Below are positions 51,798 to 61,364 of a stretch of DNA of 64,000 nt, piece by piece. Source of the stretch: Frisingicoccus sp009929615 (GTDB lineage: Bacteria > Bacillota > Clostridia > Lachnospirales > Lachnospiraceae); the NCBI GenBank assembly GCA_028692275.1, contig JAQUXR010000003.1, positions 1-64,000 of the forward strand, read 5' to 3'. The notes below the pieces were generated by a model. That model searched no databases. It had not been told where the DNA came from and saw nothing but the letters and a program-made list of their open reading frames with translations. A program made the position numbers and the translations under genes. The first letter of the stretch is position 1. Each line of letters begins with the position of its first letter.

Positions 51798-52985
51798 TCA
51801 TAAAAAATCAGCCATTACTGTATTTGCCAAATCCAGTCCTTTCGATGTCAAAAAAATACGGCCATTCTTTCTTTTCAAAAGGCCTTTATTACAATTATCC
51901 TGAATGATGCTTCCATAGACTGCCATTATTTTCCGGCCAAATTCTTTATAAAAAGCTTTCTCAGATACGCCCTGTATCATACGCAGGCCTAAAAACATAA
52001 ATTCTTCTATAGCAGCTTTCTCATCTAACAACTCTTCATCACTATACCAGCTCTCCTGAGCAAAACTGCCTTTCATATAAACGGTCATGTTTTTTGGATT
52101 TGTGAAACGTTTTTTGCCTATCAGGCTTGCTGCTCCCAGCCCTAAACCCAGATAGTCCATACGCTCCCAGTAACCTATATTATGACGACACTCCTGCTCC
52201 GGTTTTGAATAATTTGATATTTCATATCTTTCATAGCCATTTTTCTTCAGAAACGTTCCTGTTATCTCATACATTTTCCGTTCTTCATCTTCATCCGGAA
52301 GCTCCAATTCACCTTTAGCGTCCATTTCCTCGAAAGGTGTTCCCGGCTCTATAATAAGACTGTAAGCCGAAATGTGCTCTGGGCTTAACGCAAGAACCTG
52401 ATCCAGCGTTTTTCTATAGGAATCCACCGTTTGGCCCGGGACTGCGGTAATAATATCCACATTTATATTATCAAATCCGGCAGCTCTGGCCCATTTGAAA
52501 CTCTGTAAAAAGGCCCCATAACTATGAATTCGCCCAAGTATTTTCAATTCATCCTCTGAAGTAGACTGCAGACCAATACTGAGCCGGTTTATTCCCAGTG
52601 CATGCATCCTTTCAAGTTTCGCCGGAGTCAGCGTCCCCGGATTCGCTTCCATACTTATCTCCGCGCCTCTGGCTATGAGAAAATCCGTTCTCAACTCCGA
52701 CATAAGCTGAAGCATCTGGTCTTCGGACAAAAGGCTTGGCGTTCCGCCACCAAAAAATACAGAACGGACAGGACGGTGTTTAATTCCATCCATGCTCCCG
52801 TACCATCGAATCTCCCGACATAAAACATCAACATAGGACTGGGGCACCGGATTTTGTCTATTGGACTGACAAGCTGTATTTTCAAGACTTTTATCCTCGA
52901 TTCCATAGGATAAAAAATCACAATAATTACATTTCTTTACGCAAAAGGGAATGTGTATATATATCTCTAAAGGTTCTCTCTTCAT
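51798..52985 (-). CDS. hemW: HemW, radical SAM heme chaperone-like protein
   Basis: A 395-residue radical SAM protein. The cluster motif is HIPFCVKKCNYCDF and the SAM-binding region FFGGGTPSLL; PGTPFEEM and NIGYWERMDYLGLGLGAASL are HemW-type. It lacks the extra Cys of HemN, so it probably traffics heme rather than oxidising coproporphyrinogen. It occupies the usual place between lepA and hrcA, though accessory genes separate them here. Confidence 0.92.
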   Translation of the reverse strand: MKREPLEIYIHIPFCVKKCNYCDFLSYGIEDKSLENTACQSNRQNPVPQSYVDVLCREIRWYGSMDGIKHRPVRSVFFGGGTPSLLSEDQMLQLMSELRTDFLIARGAEISMEANPGTLTPAKLERMHALGINRLSIGLQSTSEDELKILGRIHSYGAFLQSFKWARAAGFDNINVDIITAVPGQTVDSYRKTLDQVLALSPEHISAYSLIIEPGTPFEEMDAKGELELPDEDEERKMYEITGTFLKKNGYERYEISNYSKPEQECRHNIGYWERMDYLGLGLGAASLIGKKRFTNPKNMTVYMKGSFAQESWYSDEELLDEKAAIEEFMFLGLRMIQGVSEKAFYKEFGRKIMAVYGSIIQDNCNKGLLKRKNGRIFLTSKGLDLANTVMADFL

Positions 52986-53042
52986 GTTTCCTCTCCTTTG
53001 GGTTATGTTTCTATTCTAGCACACCCTCTTTTATCTGAATAG

Positions 53043-53087
53043 AAAAACAGTACCAAAAACGATAAAATCGTTCCTGATACTGTTTCC
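53043..53087 (-). terminator. Terminator of the MaoC gene
   Basis: Nested pairing ACAGTA/TACTGT and AACGAT/ATCGTT with internal loops, followed by TTTTTC on the minus strand. Confidence 0.75.
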
Positions 53088-53138
53088 GTAAGAGATTTCA
53101 CAACATATTTTATTTATTGGGAGTTTATTTGATGTTGT

Positions 53139-54023
53139 CTATTTCCATTCAAAGATACCGCGGTCAAGTACCGGACGGTTATTCTTTGTATCCACAAACT
53201 GGAAGTATGCTTTGCCTTCCTCTTCTTTCCACAGATGCAATGCAACCGGTGTATCCGGAAGAAGAATATTACGCATCTGAGCCGCCATATGCGTCATACG
53301 TTCCGGTTCTCCTGGCATAAGTTCGCCTATAGCCATACGGCAGGCAAATCCAAAGGAGCACAATCCCTGAATAATTGGCTGGTCAAATTTGTGGTCTTTT
53401 GCATATTCCGGGTCAACATGAATCAGATTTGTATCACCAGTCAGACGATACAATAAATTCTGTACTGGGGAAATATAATCTTCAACAATAATATCTGGTT
53501 TTCTATCTGGAATAACAATTGGATTCTTTGGCATTGGTTTGCCACCAAAGCCGCCGGCTTCATGGAAGAAGGTTGTCGAATAGTTCGTACAAACAAGGTT
53601 GCCTGCCTCATCACGTACATCCACTTTCGTCTTAACAACTGCACCTTTTCCTTCGCCTCTGTCATAAACATCTGTAATCACATCCTGGAACTGGAAAGTT
53701 CCTTTAATAGGATCGATTGGACGATGTATAATGATTTCATGATCCATATTCAAAAAAGCAACTGTAGGTTTAATAATTTCATCTGCAAGCATTGATGCTG
53801 GTAATGGCATCCACTGATACGGTTTCACGTTCACAGTTCCCCAGTAAGGGATGGTACCGTATGTAGGAATCGCCTGCAAATATTTTTCATAAGTATAATT
53901 CAAATCTTCTTTATGAGCACCAACTGCCAGTGCATATAAAGCGATATCCCTCCAATTATACTCCATGTAACGCGGTTCCATTTTTTTACCAACTAATAAT
54001 TCCTCTAAATTTACCTTGGTCAT
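53139..54023 (-). CDS. MaoC-type hotdog hydratase/dehydratase
   Basis: A 294-residue double hotdog protein like the hydratase-2 part of multifunctional enzymes. The C-terminal half carries LTGDTNLIHVDPEYAKDHKF, which supplies the Asp-x5-His-type catalytic pair of (R)-specific enoyl-CoA hydratases, and GLCSFGFACRMAI; the N-terminal half (YALAVGAHKEDLNYTYEKY) resembles the non-catalytic domain. The substrate is unknown; a CoA thioester is likely. It is divergent from a sigma-54 activator and preceded by a sigma-54 promoter match, so it is probably induced by that activator. It is a lone enzyme gene with no other acyl-CoA genes nearby. Confidence 0.87.
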   Translation of the reverse strand: MTKVNLEELLVGKKMEPRYMEYNWRDIALYALAVGAHKEDLNYTYEKYLQAIPTYGTIPYWGTVNVKPYQWMPLPASMLADEIIKPTVAFLNMDHEIIIHRPIDPIKGTFQFQDVITDVYDRGEGKGAVVKTKVDVRDEAGNLVCTNYSTTFFHEAGGFGGKPMPKNPIVIPDRKPDIIVEDYISPVQNLLYRLTGDTNLIHVDPEYAKDHKFDQPIIQGLCSFGFACRMAIGELMPGEPERMTHMAAQMRNILLPDTPVALHLWKEEEGKAYFQFVDTKNNRPVLDRGIFEWK

Positions 54024-54080
54024 AGTATCTCTTCCTTCCCTGCCATAATAGTTTTAGAAATATCCTTTGCCCTATTATCT

Positions 54081-54096
54081 AGCATTTTCCATTCCA
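54081..54096 (-). promoter_or_regulatory. Sigma-54 (-24/-12) promoter of the MaoC gene
   Basis: Minus strand TGGAATGGAAAATGCT aligns with TGGCACGNNNNTTGCW: GG at -24 and GC at -12 are exactly 10 nt apart. Initiation would be near 54070, about 47 nt before the start codon. Confidence 0.6.
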
Positions 54097-54213
54097 ACTT
54101 TTATGACAATGCCAAAATATATTGAAAATATCAGAAAAAATAATTTTTATTTATCAAATCCGTATAAAAATTATGGGATTATGCCTCAAAAAATTGTATT
54201 CTTTTATCATCAA

Positions 54214-54240
54214 CTGTGTCATTTTTTCTATTTTTTACAC
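54214..54240. promoter_or_regulatory. Possible activator site (TGTGT-N17-ACACA)
   Basis: A dyad in the 282-nt gap between the MaoC and activator genes, about 120 bp upstream of the sigma-54 promoter, a usual distance for an enhancer-like site of a sigma-54 activator. The match is short and AT-rich. Confidence 0.3.
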
Positions 54241-54249
54241 AATATTCCA

Positions 54250-54279
54250 TTGCCTCCCCACCCTTTTTTATGGTATGAT
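54250..54279 (+). promoter_or_regulatory. Promoter of the sigma-54 activator gene
   Basis: TTGCCT, an 18-nt spacer and TATGAT on the plus strand, 27 nt before the ATG at 54306. Confidence 0.5.
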
Positions 54280-54305
54280 ATTTCTATGAAATGGGGTGTT
54301 TATAA

Positions 54306-55718
54306 ATGTCCGATACGCAAAGATACCGTCTGATATTCGAAGAACTGATGGATAAATCCGAAGACGGATTTATTGTTATTGATACAAACGGTATTATTAC
54401 AGATATTAACGATAAATACTGTGATTTTCTTGGACGAAAAAAGGAAAATATTCTTGGAAAACCTATTGAAAAAATCATTTCTACCACCTCCATGTATGAC
54501 GTTATGAACCGCAGACAACGTGGTGATGATGAAGAAAGTATTTATATGCAGCCCTATGTAGCCAGTGAAACCAAGGCTTCCCACAATTCCTATGCCATAG
54601 CCAATCGTTTCTGTATTTTTGATGAACAGGACCAGGTTATCGGCGCTATGGCCCAGATGAAATTTAAAGAACGCTCTCTGGACATTGCTCACGAAGTTTT
54701 AAAGGCAGAACACGACTACTACAAATCCGAGTATTTAAATCAGATGATTCACACCAGCGGTTTTAATAAATACCTAGGTAATGACCCTAAAATCAATGCG
54801 CTGCGCCAGCTTGGTCTGAAAGTTGCGAAAACAGACTTTTCCGTGCTTATCACCGGCGAAACAGGTACCGGTAAAGAACTCATTGCCAAATCCATACATA
54901 TTGAGAGCGAGCGGGCAAATGAACCCATGGTCTGCGTCAACTGTGGTGCTATCCCTATGGAACTGATGGAATCTGAGATGTTCGGTTATGAAGAAGGTGC
55001 TTTTACAAGTGCAAAAAAAGGCGGCAAGATCGGCAAGTTCCAGCTCGCTAATCATGGTACCCTTTTTCTTGATGAGATTGGTGATCTTCCTCTGACACTG
55101 CAAGTGAAACTTCTTCGTGTCCTTCAGGAGCACGAGATTGAAAAGGTCGGCGGTACAAAACCGATCCCCGTCGATGTTCGTATTATTGCTGCTACCCGTA
55201 AAAACCTCCAGGAAATGATGGCCGAAGGCACGTTTCGTGCCGATTTATACTACCGCCTCGCCGTAGTCACTTTGGAAACCATCCCACTCCGCGAACATCC
55301 GGAAGATATTATGCTCTATGCCGGTCTTTGTCTTCAGGCCTTAAATAACAAATTTAAAACCGATGTCCTTTTTTCACCCCAGGCAAAGCGATGTCTCTTA
55401 AAATATGCCTGGCCCGGTAATGTCCGGGAACTGGATAATGTCATCTCAAGTGCCTTCATCTCCAGTGACCAGATCATGATTGGTTTATCTGATTTGCCCG
55501 CTAAAATATCCGGTTCGAATCCATTGGATATTGTAGATGAGCAAGATCACGATACGCTAAAGACGATGATGAATCATTACGAGGCTGATTTAATACGCAA
55601 GGCCTTAAAAAAATTTGATTATAATATTACCAGTGCATCAAAGTATCTGGATATTGAGCGGAGTCTCCTCTACAAAAAGATGAAAAAGCTGAATATTTCC
55701 ATAAAAAAAGAAATTTAA
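54306..55718 (+). CDS. Sigma-54-dependent transcriptional activator with PAS domain
   Basis: A 470-residue protein. A PAS domain (about 8-115, DGFIVIDTNGIITDINDKYC) senses a signal. The AAA+ domain has Walker A GETGTGKE, the sigma-54 contact loop as GAFTSA (canonical GAFTGA), Walker B GTLFLDEIG and the R-finger region FRADLYYRL. A Fis-type helix-turn-helix ends the protein (NITSASKYLDIERSLLYKKMKKL). It activates RpoN-dependent promoters and probably controls the divergent MaoC gene. The Gly-to-Ser change in the loop is seen here directly; its effect is unknown. Confidence 0.93.
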   Translation: MSDTQRYRLIFEELMDKSEDGFIVIDTNGIITDINDKYCDFLGRKKENILGKPIEKIISTTSMYDVMNRRQRGDDEESIYMQPYVASETKASHNSYAIANRFCIFDEQDQVIGAMAQMKFKERSLDIAHEVLKAEHDYYKSEYLNQMIHTSGFNKYLGNDPKINALRQLGLKVAKTDFSVLITGETGTGKELIAKSIHIESERANEPMVCVNCGAIPMELMESEMFGYEEGAFTSAKKGGKIGKFQLANHGTLFLDEIGDLPLTLQVKLLRVLQEHEIEKVGGTKPIPVDVRIIAATRKNLQEMMAEGTFRADLYYRLAVVTLETIPLREHPEDIMLYAGLCLQALNNKFKTDVLFSPQAKRCLLKYAWPGNVRELDNVISSAFISSDQIMIGLSDLPAKISGSNPLDIVDEQDHDTLKTMMNHYEADLIRKALKKFDYNITSASKYLDIERSLLYKKMKKLNISIKKEI

Positions 55719-55752
55719 AGGGTGTGTCAAAATTGACACACCCTGTTTTTTT
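55718..55752. terminator. Bidirectional terminator
   Basis: GGGTGTGTCA/TGACACACCC stem with a 4-nt loop, followed by TTTTTTT on the plus strand and T-rich sequence on the other. It serves the sigma-54 activator and lepA, which converge. Confidence 0.92.
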
Positions 55753-57562
55753 ATTTTTCATCCAGTTTAAGTACCGCCATAAAGGCTTTCTGTGGCACTT
55801 CGACATTTCCAATCTGACGCATACGCTTCTTTCCTTCTTTCTGTTTTTCCAGAAGCTTACGTTTACGGGAAATATCACCACCATAACACTTGGCCAATAC
55901 ATCCTTACGCATGGCTTTGACCGTTTCTCTGGCAATAACTTTGCTGCCAATGGCCGCCTGAATCGGAATTTCAAATAAATGTCTTGGAATTTCTTCTTTC
56001 AGACGCTCACACATCTTACGTCCACGCTCATATGCAGAATCCTTGTGAACAATAAAGGACAGAGCATCAACTTCTTCACGGTTAATGAGAATATCCAGCT
56101 TACAAAGTTCGGAACGAACATAGCCCTTCATCTCATAATCGAAAGAAGCATACCCCCTTGAACGGGATTTTAAGGCATCGAAGAAATCATAAATAATTTC
56201 ATTCAATGGTAAGTCATATTTCAAAAGTGCACGGGTTTCTTCCATATATTCCATACCGAGATAGGTTCCCCGGCGTTCCTGGCAAAGTTCCATGATTTGA
56301 CCGATAAATTCAGTTGTTACCATAATTTCTGCAGAAACAATCGGTTCTTCCATGTAATCAATCTCTGATGGGTCCGGGAGATTCGTCGGATTCGTCAGTT
56401 CAATAACATCACCATTTGTCTTGTAGACTTTATAAATAACCGATGGTGCTGTTGTTACCAAATCCAGATTGTATTCTCTTTCCAAACGTTCCTGAACAAT
56501 CTCCAAATGAAGAAGTCCGAGAAAGCCACATCGGAATCCAAATCCCAGTGCTATAGATGTTTCTGCCTCAAATTGAAGAGCCGCATCATTGAGCTGGAGT
56601 TTTTCTAAAGCATCCCTTAAATCCGGATACTTCGCTCCATCTGCAGGATAAAGTCCACAGTATACCATCGGATTTACTTTTTTAAATCCAGGCAACGCTT
56701 CATCGCATGGCTTTTCCACATCTGTCATCGTGTCACCCACAAGGGCATCTTTTAAATTTTTAATGCTGGCTGTCATATAGCCAACCATTCCTGCAGACAA
56801 TTCATCACAAGGAATAAACTGGCCCGCACCAAAATATCCAACTTCAACAGTTTCAAATACAGCGCCGGTCGCCATCATCTTAACCTGAGTGCCTCTGCGA
56901 ATCCTTCCTTCCTTTACTCTGAAAAAGACTATGACGCCTTTATAGGAATCGTAAATAGCATCAAATACCAATGCCTTTAAAGGTGCATCCGGATTGCCCT
57001 GGGGTGCCGGAATTTTATCGATAATCTGTTCCAGAACCTGGTCTACATTCAGTCCATTCTTCGCTGAAATCAATGGTGCGTCCTCAGCCTCAATGCCGAT
57101 AACATCTTCTATCTCACTTTTGACCCGCTCCGGTTCAGCACTCGGCAAATCAATCTTATTGATAACCGGCATAACGTCCAGATTGTGGTCCATTGCCAGA
57201 TAGACATTGGCTAAAGTCTGTGCTTCTATACCCTGGGCAGCATCCACTACCAAAATAGCACCATCACAGGCTGCCAGACTTCGGGATACCTCATAATTAA
57301 AATCCACATGTCCGGGTGTATCAATTAAATTAAAAACATATTCATTTCCATCGTTTGCTTTATATACAATTCGAACAGCCTGGGATTTAATTGTAATCCC
57401 CCGCTCCCGCTCCAAATCCATATTATCCAGAACCTGTGCCTGCATCTCTCTGCTTGTCAAAGTTCCCGTCATCTCAATAATACGGTCTGCCAGGGTGGAT
57501 TTGCCATGATCGATATGGGCAATAATACAAAAATTTCGAATTCTGCTTTGTTCCATTGCCAT
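55751..57562 (-). CDS. lepA: Elongation factor 4 LepA
   Basis: A 603-residue GTPase. G1 AHIDHGKST, G3 DTPGHVDF and G4 NKID are in the N-terminus, followed by domains II, III and the LepA-specific C-terminal domain (LLEKQKEGKKRMRQIGNVEVPQKAFMAVLK). It back-translocates ribosomes or helps their assembly. GGAGG stands about 10 nt before the ATG at 57562; a second ATG two codons later is possible. Confidence 0.95.
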   Translation of the reverse strand: MAMEQSRIRNFCIIAHIDHGKSTLADRIIEMTGTLTSREMQAQVLDNMDLERERGITIKSQAVRIVYKANDGNEYVFNLIDTPGHVDFNYEVSRSLAACDGAILVVDAAQGIEAQTLANVYLAMDHNLDVMPVINKIDLPSAEPERVKSEIEDVIGIEAEDAPLISAKNGLNVDQVLEQIIDKIPAPQGNPDAPLKALVFDAIYDSYKGVIVFFRVKEGRIRRGTQVKMMATGAVFETVEVGYFGAGQFIPCDELSAGMVGYMTASIKNLKDALVGDTMTDVEKPCDEALPGFKKVNPMVYCGLYPADGAKYPDLRDALEKLQLNDAALQFEAETSIALGFGFRCGFLGLLHLEIVQERLEREYNLDLVTTAPSVIYKVYKTNGDVIELTNPTNLPDPSEIDYMEEPIVSAEIMVTTEFIGQIMELCQERRGTYLGMEYMEETRALLKYDLPLNEIIYDFFDALKSRSRGYASFDYEMKGYVRSELCKLDILINREEVDALSFIVHKDSAYERGRKMCERLKEEIPRHLFEIPIQAAIGSKVIARETVKAMRKDVLAKCYGGDISRKRKLLEKQKEGKKRMRQIGNVEVPQKAFMAVLKLDEK

Positions 57563-57634
57563 CCTGGTCTTACCTCCATTCTATACATGTTTTCTCACTA
57601 AGTGTTCATAGTATATCATGAAGTTTTTTATTTG

Positions 57635-59326
57635 TCATGTATTTTCAATGGCTGGCTCTTCTCCGGCCAATGCCTGATTCAATGCTTCATGAAGTTCTGT
57701 GAGTTCCTGGGTTACTTCTTCGCTTTCGTCCGGGATATACCGCTGGAATTTGACAATAGCTTTAAAGAGGTCACCATCAATTTCGATATGGAAGGTGCCG
57801 CCACAGGCTTCAACAAAACTCTTAACAATAGCAAGGCCTAAACCATGGCCTTCCGTTGTACGGTTGATATCTCCACGGGTAAAACGTTCCGTTATGCTTT
57901 CTTCTGTAAAATCCATCTCATAGGAAGCAGTATTTTTAATAACAGAAACAACCTTATCCCCTTCGGCATAAGCATCTACAAAAATACGGCTGCCATCCAG
58001 CGAATATTTTAGGGCATTCTCAATAAGATTCTGATATACCCGGTAAAGTTTCTGTCCATCACTAATAACATAGAGCGGCTCTGCCGACATAGTTCTCTTT
58101 ATACTTCTCTTGGATGCCTCGATACGGTCCTGCATATCTCCCATTGTCTGAAGCATAAGCGTACAGATATTGACGTTTTCCAGATGCATATCCATATTTC
58201 CACTGGTCGCCTTAGATATTTCAAAGACGTCCTGAATCATATTTTTCAAATGCTCAGATTTTCTTGCCAATACATCCACATAATCTCTTGCTTCATCGCT
58301 CAATTCGGTACGTTTCAGCAATTCAATATACCCTATAATTGATGTCAAAGGTGTTTTCAAATCGTGGGATACGTTGGTAATTAAATCGATTTTCATCTTT
58401 TCACTCTGAAACTGACGCTGAACGCTGTCACTCAGATTTTCAAATACATGGGTTAAATCCTCTCCGGCTTCATAAATCATGGAATCCTCCGGAATTGCAC
58501 TGCTTTTAAGCGGATTCCCTGTGGATACTTCATGGATTTCTTTAACCAGAATGCCTACATCCGAAAGGAATTCTCTGTGATAATGAACCCATATAAAAAT
58601 AATAGTGGCTGCAATCAAAACCAGCAGACACAAAAACAGCCTCGAAAATCCCCAGCTCACCACACAAATCATGGATAACAGACCAATTACCACAAGCAGT
58701 ACTGAAACAACGACTGTTTCTATACTTGTTTTTTTCTCAAATTGATATTTTTTCTGATATGAACGATTTTTTTCCTGAACCCAATTCTGAAGTTTATGCA
58801 GCATTCTTTTGCAAAAGGTTGCTTTACGCAGTTCCGGATTCTTTAAATGCTGGATGATAATCATTACAAAGGCATTATTTACCAGAATCATCGGCACCAG
58901 AATAATACTGAAATTTGATGAGTCAAAATAAGTGCCTATATAGTACCCTTCCCAGTCATATATCGGAACACACAACTGGTAATAAACTGTCAGCAAAAAA
59001 ACGACTGCTGCAATAAACAGTGCCGCATAGAACAATATGAGCAAATCACAGTCCACCCGCTTCATCCAATTCATAAAAAAAGGTGCTGACGTATCCTTAT
59101 CTATCCTCTTAATCAGATAAACCCAGAAAATAATGTTCATCAATCCCATAATATAAAAATAGGCAATGGACGTATAATCCCCATCAGAAACCATATCCAT
59201 AAAGGAGAACAAAAAGAAAAAGGATAGTATTAGGGAAATGATATAAAGCCCCCGCATCGTTGTCATCTTTTCCTTGCATTTCCACCAGCATCGTTTTATC
59301 TTCCCTGGTTTTTTAGGTCCATACAT
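57635..59326 (-). CDS. Membrane sensor histidine kinase
   Basis: About 563 residues. Six predicted membrane segments lie in the first 260 residues in three pairs, then a HAMP-like or linker region, the HisKA box VSHDLKTPLTSIIGY with the phosphorylated His, and an HATPase_c domain (LIENALKYS, GHGLGLAIVKSFVEACGG). It is a VanS-like sensor with no large extracellular domain. The ATG at 59326 follows the regulator stop; an upstream in-frame TTG at 59353 would overlap the regulator by 26 nt. Its regulator is the neighbouring OmpR-type protein. Confidence 0.9.
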   Translation of the reverse strand: MYGPKKPGKIKRCWWKCKEKMTTMRGLYIISLILSFFFLFSFMDMVSDGDYTSIAYFYIMGLMNIIFWVYLIKRIDKDTSAPFFMNWMKRVDCDLLILFYAALFIAAVVFLLTVYYQLCVPIYDWEGYYIGTYFDSSNFSIILVPMILVNNAFVMIIIQHLKNPELRKATFCKRMLHKLQNWVQEKNRSYQKKYQFEKKTSIETVVVSVLLVVIGLLSMICVVSWGFSRLFLCLLVLIAATIIFIWVHYHREFLSDVGILVKEIHEVSTGNPLKSSAIPEDSMIYEAGEDLTHVFENLSDSVQRQFQSEKMKIDLITNVSHDLKTPLTSIIGYIELLKRTELSDEARDYVDVLARKSEHLKNMIQDVFEISKATSGNMDMHLENVNICTLMLQTMGDMQDRIEASKRSIKRTMSAEPLYVISDGQKLYRVYQNLIENALKYSLDGSRIFVDAYAEGDKVVSVIKNTASYEMDFTEESITERFTRGDINRTTEGHGLGLAIVKSFVEACGGTFHIEIDGDLFKAIVKFQRYIPDESEEVTQELTELHEALNQALAGEEPAIENT

Positions 59327-59327
59327 C

Positions 59328-60032
59328 TTATATTTTTTCCATTTTATAGCCAATGCCCCACACCACCTTTAAATATTTGGGATTTTTCGGGTCAATTTCA
59401 ATTTTTTCACGGATTCGACGAATATGAACCATGACCGTATTCTCCACCGCATAGGCATCCTCATTCCATACACGGCTGTAAATCTCCTCCGAAGAAAAAA
59501 CTCTTCCCGGATAGGACATCAGTAACTCTACTATCTTATATTCCGTTGCTGTCAATCGTACTTCTTCACCATTGACATACATCTGTTTCTGATCCTTATT
59601 CAGCACCAAATCACCCAGCTGGATTTCTTCACTTCCCGGCTCCGTATTATAAACAGAACCCAAAGTCATATATCTGCGCAGCTGTGCCCGCACTCTGGCA
59701 ACTAATTCTTCTGTACTGAAAGGCTTACTCACATAATCATCTGCCCCCATGGATAAACCAATAATTTTATCACTTTCTTCGGTTTTTGCAGACAGAATGA
59801 TAATCGGTATGTTCTTTGTTTCACGTATCTTCATTACCGCAGATAACCCATTCAATCTTGGCATCATAACGTCCATAAGAATCAGATGCACCGTATGATC
59901 CATAAGCATATCCATAGCCTCTACACCATCATATGCTTTTAAAGTTTCATACCCTTCCAGCTCTAATAATTTTGAAATTGCACGGACAATTTCCCTGTCA
60001 TCATCTACTACAAGTATCGTCTGTTTCTTCAT
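59328..60032 (-). CDS. OmpR/VanR family response regulator
   Basis: A 234-residue regulator. Receiver domain with acidic pocket VVDDDRE, phosphoacceptor Asp54 (LILMDVMMP), Lys in DDYVSKPF, and a C-terminal winged helix (VRLTATEYKIVELLMSYPGRVFSSEEIYSRVW). It works with the sensor kinase downstream. Targets are unknown; the pair is inserted between spoIIP and lepA. Confidence 0.93.
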   Translation of the reverse strand: MKKQTILVVDDDREIVRAISKLLELEGYETLKAYDGVEAMDMLMDHTVHLILMDVMMPRLNGLSAVMKIRETKNIPIIILSAKTEESDKIIGLSMGADDYVSKPFSTEELVARVRAQLRRYMTLGSVYNTEPGSEEIQLGDLVLNKDQKQMYVNGEEVRLTATEYKIVELLMSYPGRVFSSEEIYSRVWNEDAYAVENTVMVHIRRIREKIEIDPKNPKYLKVVWGIGYKMEKI

Positions 60033-60177
60033 CGCCTACTCCTTCTATTCATCCTATGTACTTAGTGTACCAAGGTTTTTTAACATAAACATCTATGGTT
60101 TTCTTTCAATTTTCTTACATCACCCTAAAGCAACTCTATTGTATCGCATTTTTGCCCAAAAAGCCACTCTGCTCCGG

Positions 60178-61299
60178 CTAATTCCCTGACAATACAAGAT
60201 ACAGCAAATCCGCCAGCAAAGGCATGGCATTCTTTACTTCTTCGACGGTATTTGTCTGGGCCCCGCATTCTACCAGCAGACTTCTTGGAAGAATATGTAA
60301 ATTATACTGATAAGAACGCAAATAAATCCTACGGGTAAATTCAGGATAATACTGGGCAGCCTTTGCCTGAAGTTTAAAACTGAACGCCAGATTTTCACTT
60401 AGATATGGATTTTGGAGATACTCTATCGGTCCATTGGCTGCCGTCCGGCAAAGTCCGTTTAAAAACATAATCTGCGCGGTCTCCTGCCCATTAATATTGG
60501 TCACCAGCCGGGTTTCATCGGCAACGCCATCCCTGTGAATATCAATAATTACTTTGATGGAGGGATACTCCTCAAGAACCGCTCTCACACCTTCCTCTGC
60601 ATAGGTATAAGCTGCACTCCGGTCGGTCACCCCATCAATAACATCAAAGGTATCTGTTAAATGAACCGTGGCAATTCCATAACGTTCTTCTAAGTTTTTC
60701 TTCAAAACTTCCCCCACTCCAACGACCGTATCGGCCGCTTCTCCTGAACGACTGTCCAGAAAAGCTTCCTGGGAATGGGTATGATAGATAAGTATCTTGG
60801 GCTCATCGCCTGTCAGATCCATCGTCAAATCCATATTGATAAAGCTTTCTGCATCCAAAAGTCCATCTGATGCATAAGTTGTACTGTCAATCGCATAAAA
60901 CTGATTTACAAAATAATTATAATCCTTCAGCTTATCCACTGTGTATGTAATACCCTGGCTGCTGGCCACCGGGGCATTAACGGCCTGGCTTTCCTCCGGA
61001 TGATTTTCTGCATAAATGGCAGCCAGCAGACTATCGGAGGGATACAATTCATCTGAGTCCAAACTATCATAGCTCATTTGATTCTTTTCGACCATCCAGC
61101 GGGGCATCCAGCTGCCAATAAGACCATCCACAATACGTTCCCCCCAGCCTGCCACAGATATACGAAGCTCATTTCCATAAAGAACCGGACTCACTGCGTT
61201 TAACCAGAGATTTTCGCCTCGTAAAAGGCCGCTCGTCCACATAAATAATATTCCGCCAAATATTTGAAAAAAATAAAAGAATTTTCTGCTCTGTTTCAT
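60178..61299 (-). CDS. spoIIP: Stage II sporulation protein P (SpoIIP)
   Basis: About 373 residues with one N-terminal membrane anchor (KFFYFFQIFGGILFMWTSGLL) and an extracellular amidase/endopeptidase domain: ILIYHTHSQEAF and VIIDIHRDGV supply zinc ligands, and LHILPRSLLVECGAQTNTVEEVKNAM is conserved. With SpoIIM and SpoIID it degrades peptidoglycan during engulfment. The start is uncertain: ATG 61299 gives a normal anchor, and an in-frame ATG at 61356 would add 19 residues. A tiny upstream frame at 61302-61319 has the best ribosome site. Confidence 0.9.
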   Translation of the reverse strand: MKQSRKFFYFFQIFGGILFMWTSGLLRGENLWLNAVSPVLYGNELRISVAGWGERIVDGLIGSWMPRWMVEKNQMSYDSLDSDELYPSDSLLAAIYAENHPEESQAVNAPVASSQGITYTVDKLKDYNYFVNQFYAIDSTTYASDGLLDAESFINMDLTMDLTGDEPKILIYHTHSQEAFLDSRSGEAADTVVGVGEVLKKNLEERYGIATVHLTDTFDVIDGVTDRSAAYTYAEEGVRAVLEEYPSIKVIIDIHRDGVADETRLVTNINGQETAQIMFLNGLCRTAANGPIEYLQNPYLSENLAFSFKLQAKAAQYYPEFTRRIYLRSYQYNLHILPRSLLVECGAQTNTVEEVKNAMPLLADLLYLVLSGN

Positions 61300-61301
61300 T
61301 G

Positions 61302-61319
61302 CTATGCCCCGGCTTTCAT
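61302..61319 (-). other. Possible five-codon leader frame before spoIIP
   Basis: GGAG stands 5 nt before an ATG at 61319 that opens a frame of five codons and a TAG stop (61302), ending 2 nt before the spoIIP ATG at 61299. If real, spoIIP would be translated by re-initiation. It could equally be chance. Confidence 0.3.
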
Positions 61320-61364
61320 TTTTTCTCCAAGGTGACATCACTATTATATGTGTCATCCAAAAAC

